64,000 nucleotides of DNA, taken from the NCBI RefSeq assembly GCF_051014685.1, contig NW_027478461.1:62001-126000 (forward strand). Direction: 5' to 3'. Both the position numbers and the translations under genes were made by a program. Positions within the stretch are counted from its first letter, which is position 1. Each line of letters starts with the position of its first letter. Source of the DNA: Ptiloglossa arizonensis (taxonomy: Eukaryota; Arthropoda; Insecta; Hymenoptera; Colletidae). The notes under the pieces were generated by a model, which saw only the letters and a list, made by a program, of their open reading frames with translations, had not been told where the DNA came from and made no database searches. Positions 1-10,570 of this stretch are shown here, one piece after another.

Positions 1-177
1 ACTCGAAACCGACAACTGGAATGGCCTATGGGAAAAGTACACACACCGTTGTAATCGGGCGAGTTTCTGCTTTCAGATGCAATAGGAAATTCTCGAGTTC
101 GTCAATCCGTTCGCGAGGTATGGAAGTTTGAAGTTAAGGAATGGTTGAGAAACCATAAAAATTTTCGCTGGTCTGAT
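1..177 (+). repeat. Exemplar of unit variant F (CGACAACTGG / CTATGGGAAAAG)
   Basis: Marked by ACAACTGGAATGG, CCTATGGGAAAAGTACACACACCGTTG, TTTCTGCTTTCAG and the CAATAGGAAATT block. The GACAACTGG form recurs near 1,946, 12,217, 15,404 and 18,058, and an AACAACTGG form recurs widely (for example near 20,180, 22,310, 40,190). It carries the CCGTTG form of the CENP-B-like segment. The TAG in CAATAGG stops the forward frame that is otherwise open across units. Confidence 0.8.
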
Positions 178-354
178 ACTCGAAACCAATAACTGGAATG
201 GCCCAGGGGAAAAGTACACACACCATGGTAATCGGGCGAGTTTCTACTTTCAGATACAACAGGAATTTCTCGAGTTCGTCAATGCGTTCGCGAGATATGG
301 GAGTTTGAAGTTAAGGAATGGTTGAGAAATCATCAAAATTTTCGCAAGTCTGAT

Positions 355-531
355 ACACGAATCCAATAACTACTATGGCCTAGGGCAAAAATACACGTAC
401 CGTTGTAATCGGGCGAGTTTCTGCTTTCAGATGCAACAGGAATTTCTCGAGTTCGTCAATCCGTTCGCGAGAAATGGGAGTTCGAAGTTAAAGAACGGTT
501 GAGAAACCATCAAAATTTTCGCAAGTCTGAT
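355..531 (+). repeat. Exemplar of unit variant C (GAATCCAATAACTACTATGG)
   Basis: Marked by ACACGAATCC or ACTCGAATCC instead of ACTCGAAACC, by ACTACTATGGCCTAGGGCAAAAATACAC and by CCGTTGTAATCGGGCGAGTTTCTGC. It is among the most frequent variants across the whole window. Early copies read CACGTACCG and later ones CACATACCG, so the variant splits into sublineages by position along the array. Confidence 0.8.
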
Positions 532-574
532 ACCCGAAACCAATAACTACAATGGCCTAGGCGAAAAATACACA

Positions 575-591
575 TACCGTTGTAATCGGGC
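575..591 (+). other. CENP-B-box-like 17-mer, one example of many
   Basis: The segment reads TACCGTTGTAATCGGGC. Against the mammalian CENP-B box YTTCGTTGGAARCGGGA it agrees at 12 of 17 places, and at 7 of the 9 bases usually held essential (CG, the central A and CGGG; the TT before CG is AC here). It recurs in every unit that keeps CCGTTG and is degraded in units with CCATTG or CTTTG. Protein binding is not shown, and land plants have no established CENP-B. The resemblance could be chance. Confidence 0.4.
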
Positions 592-671
592 GACTTTCTA
601 CTTTCACATGCAACAGGAATTTCTCGAGCTCGTCAATCCGTTCGCGGGATATGGGAGTTTGAAGTTAAGGA

Positions 672-687
672 ATGGTTGAGGAACCAT
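672..687. other. Inverted repeat ATGGTT-4 nt-AACCAT (example)
   Basis: ATGGTTGAGGAACCAT pairs six bases across a four-base loop. The consensus form, as at 141-156, is ATGGTTGAGAAACCAT. Most units have it; units with GGAATGCTTGAG, GGAATACATGAG or GAAATCATC have a weakened or absent stem. Short dyads of this kind can extrude as cruciforms and have been discussed as a feature of centromeric satellites. No function is shown here. Confidence 0.6.
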
Positions 688-688
688 C

Positions 689-696
689 AAAATTTT
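689..696. other. AAAATTTT palindrome (A4T4 tract, example)
   Basis: A perfect 8-bp palindrome sits one base after the inverted repeat in nearly every unit (CATCAAAATTTTCGC). A4T4 steps are known to give intrinsic curvature, so a bend repeated every 177 bp, about one nucleosome repeat, would be expected. The tract is altered near 41,752 and 42,643 (AAAATATTCGC) and near 30,959 and 33,612 (AAAATTTACGC). Confidence 0.6.
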
Positions 697-1062
697 CGCT
701 GGTCTGATACTCAAAACCAATAACTGGAATGGCCTAGGGGAAAAGTACACACACCGTTGTAATCGGGCGAGTTTCTGCTTTCAGATGCAATAGGAAATTC
801 TCGAGTTCGTCAATCCGTTCGCGAGAGATGGAAGTGTGAAAATAAGGAATGGTTGAGATACCATCCAAATTTTCGCAAGTCTGATACACGAGACCAATAA
901 CTGGAATGGCCTAGGGGAAAAGTACACACACCATTGTAATCGGGTGAGTTTCTACTTTCAGATACAACAGGAATTTCTCGACTTCGTCAATCCGTTCGCG
1001 AGATATGGGAGTTTGAAGTTAAGGAATGGTTGAGAAACCATCAAAATTTTCGCAAGTCTGAT

Positions 1063-1239
1063 ACTCGAAACCAATAACTACAAATGCCTAGTGAAAAAAT
1101 ACACATACCATTGTAATCGGGCGAGATTCTACTTTCACATGCAACAGGAATTTCTCGAGTTCTTCAATGCGTTCGCGAGATATGGGAGTTTGAAGTTAAG
1201 GAATGGTTGAGAAATCATCCAAATTTTCGCAAGTCTGAT
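1063..1239 (+). repeat. Exemplar of unit variant E (ACTACAAATGCC, GAGATTCTACTTTCACATG)
   Basis: Marked by ACTACAAATGCC, CATACCATTG (CpG in the CENP-B-like segment lost), GGGCGAGATTCTACTTTCACATG and TCAATGCGTTCGCGAG. It is usually followed directly by a variant C unit, giving a recurring E-C pair, for example at about 8,680-9,000, 9,390-9,720, 13,450-13,760, 35,800-36,000 and 55,790-56,030. Confidence 0.75.
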
Positions 1240-2655
1240 ACTCGAATCCAATAACTACTATGGCCTAGGGCAAAAATACACGTACCGTTGTAATCGGGCG
1301 AGTATATACTTTCAGATGCAACAGGAATTTCTCGAGTTCGACAATCCGATCGCGAGATATGGAAGTTTGAAGTTAAGGAATGGTTGAGGAACCATCAAAA
1401 TTTTCGCTGGTCTGATACACGAATCCAATAACTACTATGGCCTAGGGCAACAATACACATACCGTTGTAATCGGGCGAGTTTCTGCTTTCAGATGCAATA
1501 GGAAATTCTCGAGTTCGTCAATCCGATCGCGAGATATGGGAGTTCGAAGTTAAAGAACGGTTGAGAAACCATCAAAATTTTCGCAAGTCTGATACCCGAA
1601 ACCAATAACTACAATGGCCTAGGCGAAAAATACACATACCGTTGTAATCGGGCGACTTTCTACTTTCACATGCAACAGGAATTTCTCGAGCTCGTCAATC
1701 CGTTCGCGGGATATGGGAGTTTGAAGTTAAGGAATGGTTGAGGAACCATCAAAATTTTGGCTGGTCTGATACTCGAAACCAATAACTGGAATGGCCTAGG
1801 GGAAAAGTACACATACCATTGTAATCAGGCGAGTTTCTACTTTCAGATCCAACAGGAATTTCTCGAGTTCGTCAATCCGTTCGCGAGAAATGAGAGTTTG
1901 AAGTTAAGGAATGCTTGCGAAACCATCAAAATTTTCGCTGGTCTGATACTCGAAACCGACAACTGGAATGGCCTATGGGAAAAGTACACACACCGTTGTA
2001 ATCGGGCGAGTTTCTGCTTTCAGATGCAATAGGAAATTCTCGAGTTCGTCAATCCGTTCGCGAGATATGGGAGTTTGAAGTTAAGGAATGGTTGAGAAAC
2101 CATCAAAATTTTCGCAAGTCTGATACTCGAAACCAATAACTACAAATGCCTAGTGAAAAAATACACATACCATTGTAATCGGGCGAGATTCTACTTTCAC
2201 ATGCAACAGGAAATTCTCGAGTTCGTCAATCCGTTCGGGAGATATGGGAGCTTGAAGTTAAGGAATGGTTGAGAAACCATCAAAATTTTCGCAAGTCTGA
2301 TACACGAATCCAATAACTACTATGGCCTAGGGCAAAAATACACGTACCGTTGTAATCGGGCGAGTTTCTGCTTTCAGATGCAATAGGAAATTCTCGAGTT
2401 CGTCAATCCGTTCGCGAGATATGGGAGTTTGAAGTTAAGGAATGGTTGAGAAACCATCAAAATTTTCGCAAGTCTGATACCCGAAACCAATAACTACAAT
2501 GGCCTAGGCGAAAAATACACATATCTTTGTAATCGGGCGAGTATATACTTTCAGATGCAACAGGAATTTCTCGAGTTCGTCAATCCGTTCGCGAGATATG
2601 GAAGTTTGAAGTTAAGGAATGCTTGAGAAACCATCAAAATTTTCGCTGGTCTGAT

Positions 2656-2832
2656 ACTCGAAACCATCAACTGGAATGGCCTAGAGGAAAAGTACACACA
2701 CCGTTGTAATCGGGCGAGTTTCTGCTTTCAGATGCAATCGGATATTCTCGAGTTCGTCAACCCGTTCGCGAGATATGGAAGTGAGAAAATAAGGAATGGT
2801 TGAGAAACCATCAAAATTTTCGCAAGTATGAT
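2656..2832 (+). repeat. Exemplar of unit variant with GTGAGAAAATAAGG block
   Basis: The usual AGTTTGAAGTTAAGG is replaced by AGTGAGAAAATAAGG, four substitutions in nine bases with no length change. It travels with CAACCCGTTCG and GGATATTCTCGAG. The same variant is seen near 7,380, 10,215, 11,100, 14,285, 16,940, 19,240, 27,915, 31,095, 33,750 and 40,305, with a GAGAAGATAAGG form near 55,015 and 59,970. A related GTGTGAAAATAAGG form is at about 830, 8,445 and 13,215. It is normally followed by a variant D unit. Confidence 0.75.
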
Positions 2833-3363
2833 ACTCGTAACCAATAACTACAAAGGCCTAGGAGAAAAATACACGTACCGTTGTAATCGGGCGAGTTTCT
2901 GCTTTCACATGCAACAGGAATTTCTCGAGTTCGTCAATCCGTTCGCGAGAAATGGGGGTTCGAAGTTAAGGAACGGTTGAGAAACCATCAAAATTTTCGC
3001 AAGTCTGATACCCGAAACCAATAACTACAATGGCCTAGGCGAAAAATACACATACCTTTGTAATCGGGCGAGTTTCTACTTTCAGATGCAACAGGAATTT
3101 CTCAAGTTCGTCATTCCGTTCGCGAGATATGGGAGTTTGATGTTAAGGAATGGTTCAGAAACCACCAAAATTTTCGCAATTCTGACGCTAGAAACGAATA
3201 ACTGGAATGGCCTAGGGGAAAAGTACACATACCATTGTAATCGGGCGAGTTTCTACTTTCAGATGCAACAGGAATTTCTCGAGTTCGTCAATGCGTTCGC
3301 GAGAAACGGGAGTTTGAAGTTAAGGAATGGTTGAGAAACCATCAAAATTTTCTCAAGTCTGAT

Positions 3364-3540
3364 ACTCGAAACCAATAACTACAATGGCCTAGGGGAAAAA
3401 TACACATACCTTTGTAATCGGGCGAGTTTCTACTTTCAGATGCAACAGGAATTTCTCGAGTTCGTCAATCCGTTCGCGAGATATGGGAGTTTGAAGTTAA
3501 GGAATGGTTGGGAAACCCTCAAAATTTTCGCTGGTCTGAT
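3364..3540 (+). repeat. Exemplar of unit variant B (ACTACAATGG, CTTTGTAATCGGG)
   Basis: Marked by ACTACAATGGCCTAGGGGAAAAATACACATA followed by CCTTTG or TCTTTG in place of CCGTTG, then GAGTTTCTACTTTCAGATGCAACAGG and GAGATATGGGAG. It often follows an ACCCGAAACC start. It lacks the CG of the CENP-B-like segment. It is frequent throughout, for example near 11,530, 19,510, 37,380, 47,650 and 51,200. Confidence 0.75.
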
Positions 3541-4749
3541 ACTCGAAACCAATAACTGGAATGGCCTAGGTCAAAAATACACGTACCGTTTTAATCGGGC
3601 GTGTTTCTGCTTTCAGATGCAATAGGAAATTCTCGAGTTCGTCAATCTGTTCGCGAGATGTGGAAGTGTGAAGTTAAGGAATGGTTGAGAAACCATCAAA
3701 ATTTTCGCAAGTCTGATACTCGAAACCAATAACTACAATGGCCTAGGGGGAAATTACACATACCTTTGTAATCGCGCGAGTTTCTACATTCAGATGCAAC
3801 AGGAATTTCTCGAGTTCGTCAATCCGTTCGCGAGATATGGGAGTTTGAAGTTAAGGAATGGTTGAGAAACCATCAAAATTTTCGCAAGTCTGATACTCGA
3901 AACAAATAACTACAAATCCCTAGGGTAAAAATACACATACCGTTGTAATCGGGCGAAATTCTACTTTCACATGCAACAGGAATTTCTCGCGTTCGTCAAT
4001 CCGTTCGCGAGATATGGGAGTTTGAAGTTAAGGAATGGTTGAGAAACCATCAAAATTTTCGCAAGTCTGATACTCGAATCCAATAACAACTATGGCCAAG
4101 GGCAAAAATACACATACCGTTATAATCGGGCGAATTTCTACTTTCAGATGCAACAGGAATTTCTCAAGTTCGTCAATCCGTTCGCGAGATATGGGAGTTT
4201 GAAGTTAAGGAATGGTTGAGAAACCATCAAAATTATCGCAAGTCTGATACTCGAAACCAATAACTACAAATGCCTAGGGGAAAAATACACATACCGTTGT
4301 AATCGGGCGAGATTCTACTTTCACATGCAACAGGAATTTCTCGCGTTCGTCAATCTGTTCGCGAGATATGGGAGTTTGAAGTTAAGGAATGGTTGAGAAA
4401 CCATCAAAATTTTCGCTTGTCTGATACTCGAAACCAATAACTGGAATGGCCTAGGGGAAAAGTACACACACTATTGTAATCGGGCGAGTTTCTACTTTCA
4501 GATGCAACAGGAATTTCTTGAGTTCGTCAATCCGTTCGCGAGATATGGAAGTGTGAAGTGAAAGAATGGTTGAGAAACCATCAAAATTTTCGCAAGTCTG
4601 ATACTTGAAACCAATAAGTGGAATGGCCTAGGGGAAAAGTACACATACCATTGTAATCGGGCGAGTTTCTCCTTTCAGATGCAACAGGAATTTCTCGAGT
4701 TCGTCAATGCGTTCGCGAGAAACGGGAGATTGAAGTTAAGGAATGGTTG

Positions 4750-6372
4750 AGAAACCATCAAAATTTTCGCAAGTCTGATACTCGAAACCAATAACTACAA
4801 TGGCCTAGGGGAAAAATACACATACCGTTGTAATCGGGCGAGTTTCTACTTTCAGATGCAACAGGAATTTCTCGAGTTCGTCAATCCGTTCGCGAGATAT
4901 GGGAGTTTGAAGTTAAGGAATGGTTGAGAAACCATCAAAATTTTCGCAAGTCTGATACTCGAAACCAATAACTACAATGGCCTAGGGGGAAAATACACAT
5001 ACCTTTGTAAACGGGCGAGTTTCCACTTTCAGATGCAACAGGGATTTCTCGAGTTCGTCAATCCGTTCGCGAGATATGGGAGTTTGAAGTTAAGGAATGC
5101 TTGAGAAACTATCAAAATTTTCGCAAGTCTGATACTCGAAACCAATAACTACAATGGCCTAGGGGGAAAATACACATACCTTTGTATTCGGGCGAGTTTC
5201 CACTTTCAGATGCAACAGGAATTTCTCGAGTTCGTCAATCCGTTCGCGAGATATGGTAGTTTGAAGTTAAGGAATGGTTGAGAAACCATCGAAATTTTCG
5301 CAATTCTGATGCTATAAACGAATAACTGGAATGGCCTAGGGGAAAAGTACACACACCACTCTAATCGGGCGAGTGTCTACTTTCAGATGCAACAGGAATT
5401 TCTGGAGTTCGTCAATCCGTTCGCGAGATACGGGAGTTTGAAGTTAAGGAATGGTTGAGAAACCATCAAAATTTTCGCAAGTCTGATACACGAATCCAAT
5501 AACTACAAAGGCCTAGGGGAAAAACACACATATCGTTGTAATCGGGCGAGTTTCTACTTTCAGATGCAACAGGAATTTCTCGAGTTCGTCAATCGGTTCG
5601 CGAGATATGGGAGTTTGAACTTAAGGAATGCTTCAGAAACCATCAAAATTTTCGCAAGTCTGATACTCGAAACCAATAACTACAATGGCCTAGGGGAAAA
5701 ATACACATACCGTTGTAATCGGGCGAGTTTCTACTTTCAGATGCAACAGGAATTTCTCGAGTTCGTCAATCCGTTCGCGAGATATGGGAGTTTGAAGTTA
5801 AGGAATGGTTGAGAAACCATCAAAATTTTCGCAAGTCTGATACTCGAAACCAATAACTACAATGGCCTAGGGGGAAAATACACATACCTTTGTAAACGGG
5901 CGAGTTTCCACTTTCAGATGCAACAGGGATTTCTCGAGTTCGTCAATCCGTTCGCGAGATATGGGAGTTTGAAGTTAAGGAATGCTTGAGAAACTATCAA
6001 AATTTTCGCAAGTCTGATACTCGAAACCAATAACTACAATGGCCTAGGGGGAAAATACACATACCTTTGTATTCGGGCGAGTTTCCACTTTCAGATGCAA
6101 CAGGAATTTCTCGAGTTCGTCAATCCGTTCGCGAGATATGGTAGTTTGAAGTTAAGGAATGGTTGAGAAACCATCGAAATTTTCGCAATTCTGATGCTAT
6201 AAACGAATAACTGGAATGGCCTAGGGGAAAAGTACACACACCACTCTAATCGGGCGAGTGTCTACTTTCAGATGCAACAGGAATTTCTGGAGTTCGTCAA
6301 TCCGTTCGCGAGATACGGGAGTTTGAAGTTAAGGAATGGTTGAGAAACCATCAAAATTTTCGCAAGTCTGAT
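4750..6372 (+). repeat. 5-unit duplication (885-bp offset)
   Basis: Positions 4,750-5,487 match 5,635-6,372 at an offset of 885, five units. Shared rare markers include CCTAGGGGGAAAATAC with TAAACGGGCG, CAGGGATTTCTCG, GCTATAAACGAATAAC and CACCACTCTAATCGG. About 150 bp between the copies (5,488-5,634) is not shared. This is satellite sequence only. Confidence 0.88.
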
Positions 6373-6769
6373 ACTCGAAACCAATAACAACTATGGCCGA
6401 GGGCAAAAATTCACATACCGTTGAAATCGGGCGAGTTTCTGCTTTCAGATGCAACAGGAATTTCTCGAGTTCGTCAATCCGTTCGCGAGATATGGGAGTT
6501 TGAATTTAAGGAATGGTTGAGAAGCCATGAAAATTTTCGCAATTCTGATGCTAGAAACCAATAAGTGGAATGGCCTAGGGGAAAAGTACACATACCATTG
6601 TAATCGGGCGAGTTTCTACTGTCAGATGCAACAGGAATTTCTCGAGTTCGTCAACGCGTTCGCGAGGAACGGGAGTTTGAAGTTAAGGAATTGTTGAGAA
6701 ACCATCAAAATTTTCGCAAGTCTGATACTCGAAACCAATAACTACAATGGCCTAGGGGAAAAATACACA

Positions 6770-6786
6770 TACCGTTGGAATCGGGC
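6770..6786 (+). other. Closest CENP-B-box-like match
   Basis: TACCGTTGGAATCGGGC contains the GTTGGAA core and agrees with the mammalian box at 13 of 17 places. The same substitution occurs independently at 57,236-57,252. Its 28-unit partner near 62,192 has the ordinary GTTGTAA, so the change there is recent. Confidence 0.4.
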
Positions 6787-8533
6787 GAGTTTCTACTTTC
6801 AGATGCAACAGGAATTTCTCGAGTTCGTCAATCCGTTCGCGAGATATGGGAGTATGAAGTTAAGGAATGGTTGAGAAACCATCAAAATTTTCGCTTGTCT
6901 GATACACGAAACCAATAACTGGAATGGCCTAGGGGAAAAGTACACATACCTTTGTAATCGGGAGAGCTTCAACTTTCAGATGCAACAAGAATTTCTCGAG
7001 TTCGTCAATGCGTTCGCGAGAAATGGGAGTTTGAAGTTAAGGAATGGTTGAGAAACCATCAAAATTTTCGCAAGTCTGATACTCGAATCCAATAATTACT
7101 ATGGCCTAGGGCAAAAATACACATACCGTTGTAATCGGGCGAGTTTCTGCTTTCAGATGCAACAGGAATTTCTCGAGTTCGTCAATCCGTTCGCGAGATA
7201 TGGAAGTTTGAAGTTAAGGAATGCTTGAGAAACCATCAAAATTTTCGCTGGTCTGATACTCGAAACCATCAACTGGAATGGCCTAGAGGAAAAGTACACA
7301 CACCGTTGTAATCGGGCGAGTTTCTGCTTTCAGATGCAATCGGATATTCTCGAGTTCGTCAACCCGTTCGCGAGATATGGAAGTGAGAAAATAAGGAATG
7401 GTTGAGAAACCATCAAAATTTTCGCAAGTCTGATACTCGTAACCAATAACTACAAAGGCCTAGGAGAAAAATACACATACCGTTGTAGTCGGGCGACTTT
7501 CTACTTTCACATGCAACAGGAATTTCTCGAGTTCGTCAATCCGTTCGCGCGATATGGGAGTTTGAAGTTAAGGAATGGTTGAGAAACCATAAAAATTTTC
7601 GCTGGTCTGATACTCGAAACCAATAACTGGAATGGCCCAGGGGAAAAGTACACACACCATGGTAATCGGGCGAGTTTCTACTTTCAGATACAACAGGAAT
7701 TTCTCGAGTTCGTCAATGCGTTCGCGAGATATGGGAGTTTGAAGTTAAGGAATGGTTGAGAAATCATCAAAATTTTCGCAAGTCTGATACACGAATCCAA
7801 TAACTACTATGGCCTAGGGCAAAAATACACGTACCGTTGTAATCGGGCGAGTTTCTGCTTTCAGATGCAACAGGAATTTCTCGAGTTCGTCAATCCGTTC
7901 GCGAGAAATGGGAGTTCGAAGTTAAAGAACGGTTGAGAAACCATCAAAATTTTCGCAAGTCTGATACCCGAAACCAATAACTACAATGGCCTAGGCGAAA
8001 AATACACATACCGTTGTAATCGGGCGACTTTCTACTTTCACATGCAACAGGAATTTCTCGAGCTCGTCAATCCGTTCGCGGGATATGGGAGTTTGAAGTT
8101 AAGGAATGGTTGAGGAACCATCAAAATTTTCGCTGGTCTGATACTCAAAACCAATAACTGGAATGGCCTAGGGGAAAAGTACACACACCGTTGTAATCGG
8201 GCGAGTTTCTGCTTTCAGATGCAATAGGAAATTCTCGAGTTCGTCAATCCGTTCGCGAGATATGGGAGTTTGAAGTTAAGGAATGGTTGAGAGACCATCA
8301 AAATTTTCGCAAGTCTGATACTCGAAACCAATAACTACAAAGGCCTAGAGGAAAAATACACATACCCTTGTAATCGGGCGAGTTTCTGCTTTCAGATGCA
8401 ATAGGAAATTCTCGAGTTCGTCAATCCGTTCGCGAGAGATGGAAGTGTGAAAATAAGGAATGGTTGAGATACCATCCAAATTTTCGCAAGTCTGATACAC
8501 GAGACCAATAACTGGAATGGCCTAGGGGAAAAG

Positions 8534-9949
8534 TACACACACCATTGTAATCGGGTGAGTTTCTACTTTCAGATACAACAGGAATTTCTCGACTTCGTCA
8601 ATCCGTTCGCGAGATATGGGAGTTTGAAGTTAAGGAATGGTTGAGAAACCATCAAAATTTTCGCAAGTCTGATACTCGAAACCAATAACTACAAATGCCT
8701 AGTGAAAAAATACACATACCATTGTAATCGGGCGAGATTCTACTTTCACATGCAACAGGAATTTCTCGAGTTCGTCAATGCGTTCGCGAGATATGGGAGT
8801 TTGAAGTTAAGGAATGGTTGAGAAATCATCCAAATTTTCGCAAGTCTGATACTCGAATCCAATAACTACTATGGCCTAGGGCAAAAATACACGTACCGTT
8901 GTAATCGGGCGAGTTTCTGCTTTCAGATGCAATAGGAAATTCTCGAGTTCGTCAATCCGTTCGGGAGATATGGGAGCTTGAAGTTAAGGAATGGTTGAGA
9001 AACCATCAAAATTTTCGCAAGTCTGATACACGAATCCAATAACTACTATGGCCTAGGGCAAAAATACACGTACCGTTGTAATCGGGCGAGTTTCTGCTTT
9101 CAGATGCAATAGGAAATTCTCGAGTTCGTCAATCCGTTCGCGAGATATGGGAGTTTGAAGTTAAGGAATGGTTGAGAAACCATCAAAATTTTCGCAAGTC
9201 TGATACCCGAAACCAATAACTACAATGGCCTAGGCGAAAAATACACACACCATTGTAATCGGGTGAGTTTCTACTTTCAGATACAACAGGAATTTCTCGA
9301 CTTCGTCAATCCGTTCGCGAGATATGGGAGTTTGAAGTTAAGGAATGGTTGAGAAACCATCAAAATTTTCGCAAGTCTGATACTCGAAACCAATAACTAC
9401 AAATGCCTAGTGAAAAAATACACATACCATTGTAATCGGGCGAGATTCTACTTTCACATGCAACAGGAATTTCTCGAGTTCGTCAATGCGTTCGCGAGAT
9501 ATGGGAGTTTGAAGTTAAGGAATGGTTGAGAAATCATCCAAATTTTCGCAAGTCTGATACTCGAATCCAATAACTACTATGGCCTAGGGCAAAAATACAC
9601 GTACCGTTGTAATCGGGCGAGTTTCTGCTTTCAGATGCAATAGGAAATTCTCGAGTTCGTCAATCCGTTCGGGAGATATGGGAGCTTGAAGTTAAGGAAT
9701 GGTTGAGAAACCATCAAAATTTTCGCAAGTCTGATACACGAATCCAATAACTACTATGGCCTAGGGCAAAAATACACGTACCGTTGTAATCGGGCGAGTT
9801 TCTGCTTTCAGATGCAATAGGAAATTCTCGAGTTCGTCAATCCGTTCGCGAGATATGGGAGTTTGAAGTTAAGGAATGGTTGAGAAACCATCAAAATTTT
9901 CGCAAGTCTGATACCCGAAACCAATAACTACAATGGCCTAGGCGAAAAA
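8534..9949 (+). repeat. Tandem 4-unit duplication (708 bp)
   Basis: Positions 8,534-9,241 are repeated directly at 9,242-9,949. Both copies hold CATTGTAATCGGGTGAG, CTCGACTTCGTC, CCTAGTGAAAAAATAC and GTTCGGGAGATATGGGAGC. The left junction lies in TACACAC, shared by both ends, as expected from exchange between two misaligned units. Confidence 0.9.
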
Positions 9950-10570
9950 TACACATATCTTTGTAATCGGGCGAGTATATACTTTCAGATGCAACAGGAA
10001 TTTCTCGAGTTCGTCAATCCGTTCGCGAGATATGGAAGTTTGAAGTTAAGGAATGCTTGAGAAACCATCAAAATTTTCGCTGGTCTGATACTCGAAACCA
10101 TCAACTGGAATGGCCTAGAGGAAAAGTACACACACCGTTGTAATCGGGCGAGTTTCTGCTTTCAGATGCAATCGGATATTCTCGAGTTCGTCAACCCGTT
10201 CGCGAGATATGGAAGTGAGAAAATAAGGAATGGTTGAGAAACCATCAAAATTTTCGCAAGTCTGATACTCGAAACCAATAACTACAACGGCCTAGGGGAA
10301 AAATACACATACCTTTGTAATCGGGCGAGCTTCTACTTTCAGATGCAACAGGAATTTCTCGAGATCGTCAATCGGTTCGCGAGATATGGGAGTTTGAACT
10401 TAAGGAATGCTTCAGAAACCATCAAAATTTTCGAAAGTCTGATACTCGAAACCAATAACTACAAAGGCCTAGGGGAAAAATGCACATACTTTTGTAATCG
10501 GGCGAGTTTCCACTTTCAGATGCAACAGGAATTTCTCGAGTTCGTAATTCCGTTCTTGAGATATGGGAGT

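Larger units (their letters stand above)
125..1302 (+). repeat. Segment copied at 7,559-8,913 (part also at 18,180)
   Basis: Positions 125-825 match 7,559-8,259 at an offset of 7,434 (42 units). Positions 826-1,302 match 8,437-8,913 at 7,611 (43 units). The right copy therefore holds one extra unit at 8,260-8,436. Shared rare markers are GGCCCAGGGG, CATGGTAATCGG, ACTCAAAACC and CGAGAGATGGAAGTGTG. Positions 7,559-8,436 are matched again at about 18,180-19,057, including the extra unit, so the longer form existed before that copy was made. Confidence 0.85.

Noticed and set aside
672..687. Rho-independent terminator
   Set aside because: The 6-bp stem is followed by AAAATTTT, but the stem is AT-rich, no gene lies upstream and it recurs every 177 bp. 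It is a satellite dyad.
1757..3625. Forward open frames of 60-90 codons (for example 1,757-2,032, 3,086-3,334, 3,440-3,625) and their many relatives to 61,411
   Set aside because: All are the same 59-residue translation of the satellite unit, ending at the TGA in GGTTGAG or the TAG in CAATAGG. They are by-products of the repeat.
8260..8436. Insertion of a mobile element between matching blocks at 8.2-8.4 kb
   Set aside because: The extra 177 bp is an ordinary satellite unit, with no terminal repeats or target duplication.
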